A stretch of 15,968 nucleotides of DNA from an uncultured Fusicatenibacter sp. (GTDB taxonomy: Bacteria > Bacillota > Clostridia > Lachnospirales > Lachnospiraceae), in NCBI GenBank assembly GCA_902493585.1, contig CABUPZ010000057.1:1-15968 (forward strand), written 5' to 3'. The translations under genes and the position numbers were made by a program. Of the stretch, positions 1 to 6,656 are shown piece by piece. Numbering within the stretch: position 1 is the stretch's first letter; the number at the start of each line of letters is the position of its first letter. The notes beneath the pieces are model-generated. The model was not told where the DNA came from, did no database searches, and saw nothing but the letters and a program-made list of their open reading frames with translations.

Positions 1-3
1 TAC

Positions 4-10
4 AAAGGAG
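4..10 (+). promoter_or_regulatory. Ribosome binding site of the PfkB-family kinase
   Basis: AAAGGAG lies nine bases before the ATG at 20 and fixes that codon as the start. The promoter, if any, lies left of the window, so the kinase may be a downstream gene of an operon. Confidence 0.8.
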
Positions 11-19
11 CGTCTTTCT

Positions 20-952
20 ATGATTTATACGGTAACTTTAAACCCATCGCTGGATTACGTTGTCACCGTCGATGATTTTCAAACTGGAAAAACCAACCGT
101 ACCACTTCGGAGCAAATCCTCCCCGGCGGAAAAGGACTCAACGTTTCTACCGTTCTGAACCGTCTTGGAGTACCGAACACAGCCTTCGGCTTCATTGCTG
201 GATTTACCGGGGAAAAAATCCGTACAGAAATTCAAAAGATCGGAATTTCAGCAGAATTCATTCAATTGGAATACGGTGTCTCCCGGATCAATTTCAAACT
301 GAAATCCATCGACGGAACAGAAATCAACGGCAGCGGCCCCGAGATTCCCAAAGACCGGATGGAACTGCTGATGAAGCGGCTGTCTCGGCTGAAAACGGGA
401 GATATCCTGGTCCTTGCGGGAAGCGTGCCGCCCTCCGTTCCGTCGGATATTTACCGGCAGATGATGTTGGCTTTAGCCGAAAGGGCAGTCGATGTCGTCG
501 TGGACGCATCCGGAGATGCACTCCCGCAGGTGCTGCCTCTCCACCCGTTTCTGATCAAGCCAAACCACCAGGAACTGGGCGAACTGTTTCAGCGAACATT
601 TTCTTCCCGCGCAGAAGTGGTTCCCTATGCACGAAAGCTGCAGGAAATGGGAGCGCGCAATGTTCTTGTCTCCCTTGCCGGGGAAGGGGCGGTCCTTCTG
701 GATGAAGATGGTATGGTACATGAATCTCCGGCGCCGGAGGGAACACTGGTCAACGGTGTCGGGGCGGGGGATTCCATGATCGCCGGTTTTCTGGCGGGAT
801 GGCAGGAAACACGGGATTATAGCCATGCCTTCCGGATGGCTCTGGCCGCCGGCAGCGCCACCGCATTTTCGGAATCTCTTGCTGAAAAGGATGCAATAAA
901 AACGCTGTACACAGCCATATGCAGGCAATTAACCGTTCCCCGACAACATTGA
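20..952 (+). CDS. pfkB: 1-phosphofructokinase family hexose kinase (PfkB/FruK/LacC)
   Basis: This 310-residue cytosolic sugar kinase belongs to the PfkB/ribokinase superfamily, in the 1-phosphofructokinase/tagatose-6-phosphate kinase branch. It would phosphorylate fructose-1-phosphate (or a related hexose phosphate) to the bisphosphate with ATP, feeding glycolysis. Seen directly: the N-terminal TLNPSLD substrate motif (Asp12), the first PfkB signature GGKGLNVS at residues 36-43, and the second signature NGVGAGD at 245-251, with Asp251 as the expected catalytic base. Length is normal for the family (about 305-315). The start has a good RBS. The 3' end overlaps the convergent AraC gene by 24 bp with no terminator between them. 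The partners expected of a fruK (DeoR regulator, fructose PTS) would lie left of the window and cannot be checked, so fructose-1-P against tagatose-6-P specificity is open. Confidence 0.9.
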   Translation: MIYTVTLNPSLDYVVTVDDFQTGKTNRTTSEQILPGGKGLNVSTVLNRLGVPNTAFGFIAGFTGEKIRTEIQKIGISAEFIQLEYGVSRINFKLKSIDGTEINGSGPEIPKDRMELLMKRLSRLKTGDILVLAGSVPPSVPSDIYRQMMLALAERAVDVVVDASGDALPQVLPLHPFLIKPNHQELGELFQRTFSSRAEVVPYARKLQEMGARNVLVSLAGEGAVLLDEDGMVHESPAPEGTLVNGVGAGDSMIAGFLAGWQETRDYSHAFRMALAAGSATAFSESLAEKDAIKTLYTAICRQLTVPRQH

Positions 953-1825
953 CCGGAACTGCCTGGGTGACAGGTGTTTGTATCTTCGGAAGATCTTAAT
1001 AAAATAGCTGGAAGTCCCAAAACCTGTGGCGAGAGCGATTTCCGTGACCGTCATTGAAGTGGAGATCAGCAGTTTTTCCGCCTCCGCTACCCGGAGGCCG
1101 TTCAGATAATCCGGAATCTTCCGGTGCATCAACCGCTGAAAAGAGCGGGAAAAATAGCTGTAGCTGAAGCCGCACAGTTCTGCGAGATGGCACACGGAAA
1201 TATTCTGCCGGAAATGTTCGTCCATGTATGCAAGCGCCGGTTCCAGCGCCCGGAATAATTCCCGGTTTCCCGCCGTATCATCGAATAGTTCCGGATTTTT
1301 CCGGTGCCAGTAGCGGATGATCCAAAGACAGATCCCAAGTATATGATTTCGAACGGTAAGCTCATAGGCATATTCCCGTTCGCCGGTTTCTTTCAGGATT
1401 TTCTGAAACAGCATTCCGATTCCGGAGCTTGTCAGTTCTTCCTGTGAGATCACTTTTTCCTGCAGACCATCCGGAGAAAGCAGCGGACGCAGATATCCTT
1501 TCTCAATGCCGGTTCCTGTAAGATCTCCCTGCAGGAATTCCGGCATAAAGCGAACGACAATGTAGGAACCGCCTTCTTCCGAGCGGGCATAAATATGATG
1601 GACTTCCTCGGCGCTGATCAGTACCAGATCTCCGGCCTTCCATCCGTGCCAGGAGCCATTCAGGTAAATCTGAAATTCTCCGCTCAGTCCAAAGAGCATC
1701 TCGATATAGGAATGGTAATGGGCAGGGTAGACGCTCCCTGCACCTTCCGCCGTCTGTAAGTGACACAAAAAAGAACAGGGCATCCCGTCCATATATGTCT
1801 TTTCTTCTCTGATGTAAGTTTCCAT
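929..1825 (-). CDS. AraC-family transcriptional regulator with N-terminal cupin sensor
   Basis: A 298-residue regulator. Residues about 30-110 form a cupin-like sensor domain (PAHYHSYIEM, then GDLVLISAEEVHHI), of the type that binds a sugar or its derivative in AraC relatives. Residues about 195-295 form the double helix-turn-helix domain; the first HTH is near NISVCHLAELCGFSYSYFSR and the second near TVTEIALATGFGTSSYF, followed by the SPRQFR end typical of the family. The ATG at 1825 has a GAGGT site just upstream on the minus strand. The gene is divergent from the GH3 glycosidase, the usual arrangement for a local activator, so control of that operon is a strong inference. The 12-of-13 inverted repeat in the shared intergenic region is its best operator candidate. 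The inducer is unknown. The C-terminal coding end overlaps the convergent kinase gene by 24 bp. Confidence 0.93.
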   Translation of the reverse strand: METYIREEKTYMDGMPCSFLCHLQTAEGAGSVYPAHYHSYIEMLFGLSGEFQIYLNGSWHGWKAGDLVLISAEEVHHIYARSEEGGSYIVVRFMPEFLQGDLTGTGIEKGYLRPLLSPDGLQEKVISQEELTSSGIGMLFQKILKETGEREYAYELTVRNHILGICLWIIRYWHRKNPELFDDTAGNRELFRALEPALAYMDEHFRQNISVCHLAELCGFSYSYFSRSFQRLMHRKIPDYLNGLRVAEAEKLLISTSMTVTEIALATGFGTSSYFIKIFRRYKHLSPRQFRSMLSGNG

Positions 1826-1853
1826 TCTGACCTCATGACAAAATAGTGTTATT

Positions 1854-1903
1854 TTTCAGCAAATCTATTATAGCATCTTCCCTGCAAATAAGATATGCTG
1901 AAA
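1854..1903. repeat. Inverted repeat, candidate AraC-type operator pair
   Basis: TTTCAGCAAATCT at 1854-1866 and AGATATGCTGAAA at 1891-1903 are reverse complements at 12 of 13 positions. The centres are 37 bp apart, with the AraC gene's -10 between them. The right copy lies immediately upstream of a weak plus-strand -10 (TATAAA, 1912-1917), where a class II activator of the GH3 gene would sit. Confidence 0.55.
1867..1875 (-). promoter_or_regulatory. Extended -10 promoter element of the AraC-family gene
   Basis: Read on the minus strand, this is TGC followed by TATAAT, a consensus -10 with the TGn extension, about 40 bp before the start codon. The -35 position (TATCTT, 17 bp upstream) is poor, which the extended -10 can offset. 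One copy of the 13-bp inverted repeat (1891-1903) covers the -35 position and the other (1854-1866) covers the likely transcription start, suggesting autorepression. Confidence 0.65.
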
Positions 1904-1926
1904 TAAGAATTTATAAAAATCGATGG

Positions 1927-1950
1927 AACAGTTCAAATGGCTGAACTGTT
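1927..1950. promoter_or_regulatory. Perfect palindrome before the GH3 gene, candidate operator
   Basis: AACAGTTCA at 1927-1935 and TGAACTGTT at 1942-1950 are perfect 9-bp inverted arms around a 6-bp centre. The site sits 10-15 bp after the likely plus-strand -10 and ends 12 bp before the RBS, so it would overlap the transcription start or the first transcribed bases. It could be a repressor operator or a leader hairpin. An upstream in-frame ATG (1937) lies in its centre without an RBS. Confidence 0.5.
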
Positions 1951-1975
1951 AAAGCCAATCGCAGGAGGAGAACAG

Positions 1976-4777
1976 ATGATGGAAAACAGAACATTTGGAA
2001 TTGTGATTCCTGAACTGGCTGAATGCAGCCGGAAAGCAGCGGCGGAAGGTGCAGTGCTTCTAAAAAACGAAGACGGTGTGCTGCCGTTCCGGAAAGAAGA
2101 ATGTATTTCTGTATTCGGGCGCATCCAGTTTGATTTTTACCGCAGTGGAACAGGTTCCGGCGGTGCGGTAAATGCGCCCTTTATAAAAAATCTGGTAGAC
2201 GGATTTCGGGAAAACCAGGATCTCTGTATCAATGAGGAACTGGTTTCCATCTATGAAACCTGGCGGGAGAATCACCCGGTCGACGACGGCGGCGGCGTCT
2301 GGGCAGGTGAGCCGTGGAATCAGGCGGATATGGACCTGACTCTGGAAATTGTCCAGGCAGCCCGTAAAAAATCAGAAAAGGCCGTCTATGTCATTGGAAG
2401 GACTGCCGGAGAAGACAAGGACAATACCATGGAGGAAGGTGGCTACTGTCTGACCGCTCAGGAAAAGAAAAACCTGGAACTGATCACAGCGTCCTTTGAA
2501 AAGACCGTTGTACTGCTGAATGTGGCAAACATCATTGATATGAGCTGGATCGAGGACGAAGCGTATCATGGAAATATCAAAGCTGTCCTTTACTGCTGGC
2601 AGGGCGGACAGATCGGCGGGCTTGCCGTGGCTGATATCCTTTCCGGAGCCGTAACACCGAGCGGAAAGCTGACCGACACGATCGCACGCAGAATCGAAGA
2701 CTATCCTTCGGACAAAAATTTCGGCGACCGGAAACAGAATATCTATCAGGAAGATATTTATGTAGGTTACCGCTACTTTGAGACGTTCTGCCCGGAAAAA
2801 GTGCTGTATCCCTTTGGATTTGGGCTTTCCTATACGGACTTTACACTGAGCGTGCTCAGCGGTGGTGAACGGGTGGAAAACGAGGAAACCTCTATCTGTG
2901 TACAGGTACAGGTGAAAAACACCGGTTCGTTTGCGGGAAAAGAAACCGTTCAGCTTTATGTGAGCGCACCGCAGGGCGTTCTTGGAAAGCCGGCGCTGGA
3001 ACTGAAGGCATTTCGGAAAACCCGGCTGCTTCAGCCGGGGGAAGCGGTATGTGTGTCTCTTTCTGTTCCGGTAACATCACTGGCTTCCTATGACGACAGA
3101 GGCGTCACAGGAGTAAAATCTGCCTATGTCCTTGAACCGGGCGCCTATACGTTCTACGTGGGAAACAGTACCCGCAATCTGCAGAAAGCGGAAATTGACG
3201 GCCGGGAGGCATGGAATGTTTCTGCATTGACCGTGACGGAGCAGCTGGAAGAAGCCCTTGCCCCGGAAATTCCGTTTGAACGTATGAAACCGGGAACCAT
3301 CAACGAGGACGGTACCTGGAGTCTTACTTACGAACCGGTTCCGCTTCGCACCGTGGATCTGGCGGAACGCATGGAAAAGCGCCTTCCGAAAGAATTACCT
3401 CAGACCGGAAATCGTGGGATCACTCTGCGGAATGTGGCTGATGACGAAGCGGATCTGGAAGCGTTTCTTTCTCAGTTCTCCGATGAAGATCTGAAAGCGA
3501 TCGTCCGCGGAGAAGGCATGAGCAGCCCGAAGGTAACGCCGGGAACGGCTGCCGCTTTTGGAGGTGTGTCGGATTCTCTGATATCCCTTGGCGTACCGAT
3601 CGCATGTGCTGCGGACGGACCTTCCGGTATCCGTATGGAAGGCAGGTATTTTGCCACTCAGATGCCCATCGGAACGCTGCTGGCATCTACCTGGAATCCG
3701 GAACTGGCAGAAGAGTTGTATACACTGGAAGGGAAAGAAATGTACGCCAACCAGGTGGATACTCTTCTGGGGCCTGGCGTCAATATCCACAGACATCCGC
3801 TGAACGGACGTAATTTCGAGTATTTTTCCGAAGATCCGTATCTGACCGGGTGCTTTGCCGCCGCTGCAGTTCGTGGAATGCGTGCAGAAAGAGGCGTAGG
3901 AACCGTCAAACATTTTGCGGCAAACAATCAGGAGACCGCCCGTTCCGAAGAAAACAGCGTAGTCTCCGAGCGTGCGCTGCGTGAAATTTATCTGAAAGGT
4001 TTCGAGATAGCGGTCAAAGAAGGCGGCGCAACCTCTATTATGACTTCCTACAATGCAGTAAACGGTCATTGGGCAGCCTCCAACTACGATCTGAATACAA
4101 CCATCCTGCGTGGAGAATGGGGCTATCAGGGCATTGTAATGACAGACTGGTGGGCATGTATGAACCACCCGGTAAACGGCGGACCATCCAGCAGAAAGCG
4201 TGTCTCCTACATGGTACGCTCTCAGAACGATCTGTATATGGTGGTTCCCAATCATGGAGCCGCAGATAATGCCAACGGTGACGACCTTCAGGAAGCGCTG
4301 GACGAAAAGAGCCTGACCAGAGGAGAACTGCAAAGATGCGCAGCAAACATCTGCCGGTTCCTTATGACGGTTCCATGTATGGACCGTAACCCGAAACTGC
4401 AGGAGCGGATCGAACTGCAGAAAGCGTTTGCCCAGGCTACCGAAGAGATGCAGGAGCATGCGCTGCCGCTGGAAGCAGATCGGGAATACCGGATGGATTT
4501 TGAACACCCTCTGACCCTGAAAGTAACCGAACCCGGAGCATATTTTATGGAAGCGCGGCTTTCCTCTGCTTCGCCGGAAACGTCTCAGGTCTTCATGGAA
4601 TTCCTGCTCAATAAGAAATCCCTGCTGCAGGTGCAAATGGGCGGAACCCTTGGAAAACCAAGCGACAGAAAACTGGCAAAAATCCGTTTGGAAGAAGGAT
4701 ATTACCTGCTGGAAGGAAAACTTCAGAAGCCGGATCTTTCCATCGAGTGTGTGAAATTTCATAAGCTGGATCAATAA
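1976..4777 (+). CDS. Glycoside hydrolase family 3 beta-glycosidase with permuted domain order
   Basis: A 933-residue GH3 enzyme, probably a cytosolic beta-glucosidase or related exo-glycosidase, as no signal peptide is visible. The start at 1976 is chosen for the AGGAGG at 1963-1968; an in-frame ATG at 1937 has no RBS and lies in a palindrome. Domain order is reversed relative to typical GH3. The alpha/beta sandwich comes first (about 15-280; AAAEGAVLLKNEDGVLPF, AGED with Glu146 in the region of the usual acid/base, PSGKLTDT), then a fibronectin-III-like domain (about 285-410; KNTGSFAGKETVQLYVS), then the TIM barrel (about 490-830). The barrel carries Asp547 in ADGPSG, Lys645-His646 and the nucleophile Asp724 in VMTDWW. 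About 100 beta-rich residues follow. This swapped order is known from ruminal Clostridia (Ruminococcus albus, Butyrivibrio fibrisolvens). All key residues are present. It is divergent from the AraC gene and directly followed by the aldo/keto reductase. The exact substrate cannot be read from the sequence. Confidence 0.92.
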   Translation: MMENRTFGIVIPELAECSRKAAAEGAVLLKNEDGVLPFRKEECISVFGRIQFDFYRSGTGSGGAVNAPFIKNLVDGFRENQDLCINEELVSIYETWRENHPVDDGGGVWAGEPWNQADMDLTLEIVQAARKKSEKAVYVIGRTAGEDKDNTMEEGGYCLTAQEKKNLELITASFEKTVVLLNVANIIDMSWIEDEAYHGNIKAVLYCWQGGQIGGLAVADILSGAVTPSGKLTDTIARRIEDYPSDKNFGDRKQNIYQEDIYVGYRYFETFCPEKVLYPFGFGLSYTDFTLSVLSGGERVENEETSICVQVQVKNTGSFAGKETVQLYVSAPQGVLGKPALELKAFRKTRLLQPGEAVCVSLSVPVTSLASYDDRGVTGVKSAYVLEPGAYTFYVGNSTRNLQKAEIDGREAWNVSALTVTEQLEEALAPEIPFERMKPGTINEDGTWSLTYEPVPLRTVDLAERMEKRLPKELPQTGNRGITLRNVADDEADLEAFLSQFSDEDLKAIVRGEGMSSPKVTPGTAAAFGGVSDSLISLGVPIACAADGPSGIRMEGRYFATQMPIGTLLASTWNPELAEELYTLEGKEMYANQVDTLLGPGVNIHRHPLNGRNFEYFSEDPYLTGCFAAAAVRGMRAERGVGTVKHFAANNQETARSEENSVVSERALREIYLKGFEIAVKEGGATSIMTSYNAVNGHWAASNYDLNTTILRGEWGYQGIVMTDWWACMNHPVNGGPSSRKRVSYMVRSQNDLYMVVPNHGAADNANGDDLQEALDEKSLTRGELQRCAANICRFLMTVPCMDRNPKLQERIELQKAFAQATEEMQEHALPLEADREYRMDFEHPLTLKVTEPGAYFMEARLSSASPETSQVFMEFLLNKKSLLQVQMGGTLGKPSDRKLAKIRLEEGYYLLEGKLQKPDLSIECVKFHKLDQ

Positions 4778-4803
4778 ACATCTGGAAATTTTCTGCTCTT
4801 GGA

Positions 4804-5892
4804 ATGGGAGCGATGCGCCTTCCGGTCATCGACGGGGATGATTCCCGGATCGATGAAGCTGCCGCCTGTCAAATGGTGGATTACGCGATGGCACACGGCA
4901 TCAATTATTATGACACTGCCTGGGGATATCACAATGGAAATTCCGAGCTGGTCATGGGAAAAGCACTGGCAAAACATCCCCGTGAAAGCTTTTATCTTTC
5001 GGACAAATTCCCGGGATATGATCTGTCGAACATGGGCAAGGTGAAAGAAATTTTCGAAAAACAGCTGGAAAAATGCCAGGTTTCCTATTTCGATTTTTAC
5101 CTGTTCCACAATGTCTGTGAGATGAATATCGACGCATATCTGGACGAAACCTATGGCATTTATGACTATCTGATCAGCCAGAAACGTGCCGGCCGTATCC
5201 GTCATCTTGGATTTTCAGCTCACGGCAGTTATGACGTCATGAAACGTTTTCTGGAAGCATATGGAAAGGATATGGAATTCTGTCAGATCCAGTTAAACTA
5301 TCTGGACTGGTCTTTCCAGGATGCAAAAGCCAAAGTGGAACTGCTGGAACAGTATCAGATTCCGGTGTGGGTTATGGAACCGCTTCGCGGAGGTTCTCTG
5401 GCATCGCTTTCTGAGGAAGACGCGGCCCGCCTGAAAGCACTTCGTCCTCAGGAGACGATCCCGGCATGGGCCTTCCGCTTCCTTCAGAGCATTCCGGGCG
5501 TAACGGTAACGCTTTCCGGTATGTCCAATTTTGAACAGCTTCAGCAGAACATACATACTTTCGAGACGGATGAACCGCTGAACGAGGAGGAGAGTAAGAC
5601 ACTGCTGGAAGTGGCAGACGGCATGGTGAAAAAGATTGTGCTTCCGTGTACCCCCTGTCACTATTGCGTCAGCCACTGCCCGCAGGAACTGGATATTCCA
5701 AGTCTGATCGCACTGTACAATGAACACTGTTTTACCAAAGGAGGCTTTATCGCTCCGATGGCGATGTCCGCGATTCCGGAAGAGAAGCGTCCCAGCGCAT
5801 GCATCGGATGCAGAAGCTGTGAAGCTGTCTGTCCGCAGCAGATCAAGATTTCTGAGGCAATGGCGGATTTTGCTGAAAAACTTGGAATGTAA
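4804..5892 (+). CDS. Aldo/keto reductase with C-terminal double 4Fe-4S ferredoxin domain
   Basis: From the ATG at 4804 the protein has 362 residues. The AKR barrel carries the catalytic tetrad: Asp37, Tyr42 (AWGYHNGNSE), Lys68 and His102. The C-terminal part has two CxxCxxCxxxC clusters (Cys282/285/288/292 and Cys333/336/339/343), typical of the clostridial ferredoxin-fused AKR group, which probably passes electrons between Fe-S clusters and a sugar or carbonyl substrate. Its place directly after the GH3 enzyme suggests a role in processing the released sugar. The start is doubtful. The ATG at 4804 has no Shine-Dalgarno site and omits the first barrel strand, while the frame is open upstream and encodes the expected INIWKFSALG before it. 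The family-like start would be at 4774, where the codon is ATA inside the GH3 stop (ATAA). A non-AUG start or a start-codon mutation is possible. Confidence 0.9.
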   Translation: MGAMRLPVIDGDDSRIDEAAACQMVDYAMAHGINYYDTAWGYHNGNSELVMGKALAKHPRESFYLSDKFPGYDLSNMGKVKEIFEKQLEKCQVSYFDFYLFHNVCEMNIDAYLDETYGIYDYLISQKRAGRIRHLGFSAHGSYDVMKRFLEAYGKDMEFCQIQLNYLDWSFQDAKAKVELLEQYQIPVWVMEPLRGGSLASLSEEDAARLKALRPQETIPAWAFRFLQSIPGVTVTLSGMSNFEQLQQNIHTFETDEPLNEEESKTLLEVADGMVKKIVLPCTPCHYCVSHCPQELDIPSLIALYNEHCFTKGGFIAPMAMSAIPEEKRPSACIGCRSCEAVCPQQIKISEAMADFAEKLGM

Positions 5893-5902
5893 TTTCTGTT
5901 TC

Positions 5903-5924
5903 TGATCGGTCGGTCGACCGATCA
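5903..5924. promoter_or_regulatory. 22-bp palindrome, TetR-operator-like
   Basis: TGATCGGTCG (5903-5912) and CGACCGATCA (5915-5924) are perfect 10-bp arms separated by only GT. The tiny centre favours a protein-binding DNA site over an RNA hairpin, and the alternating GGTC/GACC pattern resembles TetR-family operators. No TetR gene is in the window. It lies 11 bp after the reductase stop and about 165 bp before the marR promoter. Confidence 0.45.
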
Positions 5925-5927
5925 CGG

Positions 5928-6011
5928 AAAAATGACCCTTTCGTCTGGGAGCATTCTTCTCTATACAGGGAGGAGAGGATCTCTGATTCCGGACCGAAGG
6001 GTCATTTCTTT
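5928..6011 (+). terminator. Long imperfect stem-loop, probable bidirectional terminator after the GH3-AKR unit
   Basis: An outer stem AATGACCCTT(T)C pairs with GAAGGGTCATT (5996-6006) with one bulged T. It continues into GTCTGGGA (5943-5950) pairing with TTCCGGAC (5987-5994) with two wobble pairs. The stem is flanked by an A-run on the left and ATTTCTTT on the right, as in a two-way Rho-independent terminator. The 36-nt loop holds its own small stem (TTCTCT/AGAGGA), which is more structure than a terminator needs. Confidence 0.6.
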
Positions 6012-6090
6012 GTACGTTTTCTTCCTGTTGTCAAATTGTTTTTAAATTCATAAATTTTCCGTGAATAAAATAAAAAAACTGATAGGGCCA

Positions 6091-6118
6091 TTGACAGTCC
6101 GGATTTTCTTTCTATAAT
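6091..6118 (+). promoter_or_regulatory. Consensus sigma-A promoter of marR-ftsH
   Basis: TTGACA at 6091-6096 and TATAAT at 6113-6118 are both perfect, with a 16-bp spacer. A short direct repeat, AATAG(G)TTAT at 6116-6125 and 6131-6139, covers the predicted start site and could be an autoregulatory site. Such a strong core promoter suggests that control is by repression. Confidence 0.85.
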
Positions 6119-6165
6119 AGGTTATAAACAAATAGTTATTAAAAGAACTAATGGGAGGATATCAA

Positions 6166-6621
6166 ATGGGCCAAATTACTGGATTTTTAATGAATATCCA
6201 AAAAATCATGAAACTGCATGACGGTATGCTGAAAGAAATCTGTGTGAAGTATCAGCTGACTCCGATTGAAGCAAAGATCATCAGTTTCCTGTACAACAAT
6301 CCGGGAAAGGACACCGCTACAGATATTGTGGAGCTGAGAATGCTTCAGAAAGGGAACGTGTCGGCTGCGGTGGAAACGTTGGTGTGCAAGTCGCTTCTTG
6401 TCCGTCAGAAAGATCCGGAAGACCGCAGGAAAGTTCATCTTGCACTGACACCGGACACGGCCCCGATTCTGCAGTCTCTGGAGCTTCTTCAGGATGAATT
6501 CCGAGAAAAAATTTTCGCAGGATTTACGGAAGAGGAGAAGCATGCATTTTATGAACTGAACGAAAAACTTCAGGATACTCTGCAGAATGTAGGAAGTACA
6601 GACTGTAAAAATGAAGTTTGA
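6166..6621 (+). CDS. MarR-family winged-helix transcriptional regulator
   Basis: A 151-residue MarR-type regulator. The start at 6166 is chosen because GGGAGG at 6153-6158 lies 7 bp before it; the in-frame ATG at 6151 overlaps that RBS. The winged-helix core spans about residues 28-105: LTPIEAKIISFLYNNPGKD, a recognition region with KGNVSAAVETLVCKSLL, and the wing DPEDRRKVHLALT with the DxRxx signature seen in MarR proteins. Helices at both ends would form the dimer. These proteins usually repress their own operon and release DNA on binding small aromatic or oxidised ligands. It is first in a unit with the FtsH gene, whose ATG is 35 bp after its stop, so the protease is its obvious target. 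The ligand is unknown. Confidence 0.9.
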   Translation: MGQITGFLMNIQKIMKLHDGMLKEICVKYQLTPIEAKIISFLYNNPGKDTATDIVELRMLQKGNVSAAVETLVCKSLLVRQKDPEDRRKVHLALTPDTAPILQSLELLQDEFREKIFAGFTEEEKHAFYELNEKLQDTLQNVGSTDCKNEV

Positions 6622-6656
6622 AACACACCCAAATACTGAAAAGGAGAGTTACCATC

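Noticed and set aside
1937..1975. Upstream ATG giving 13 more residues to the GH3 protein
   Set aside because: No RBS and placed inside a perfect palindrome; the ATG at 1976 has AGGAGG at the right distance.
3395..4774. 459-codon open frame antisense to the GH3 gene
   Set aside because: Cysteine/phenylalanine-rich shadow text with no domain or RBS; the sense strand has all GH3 motifs.
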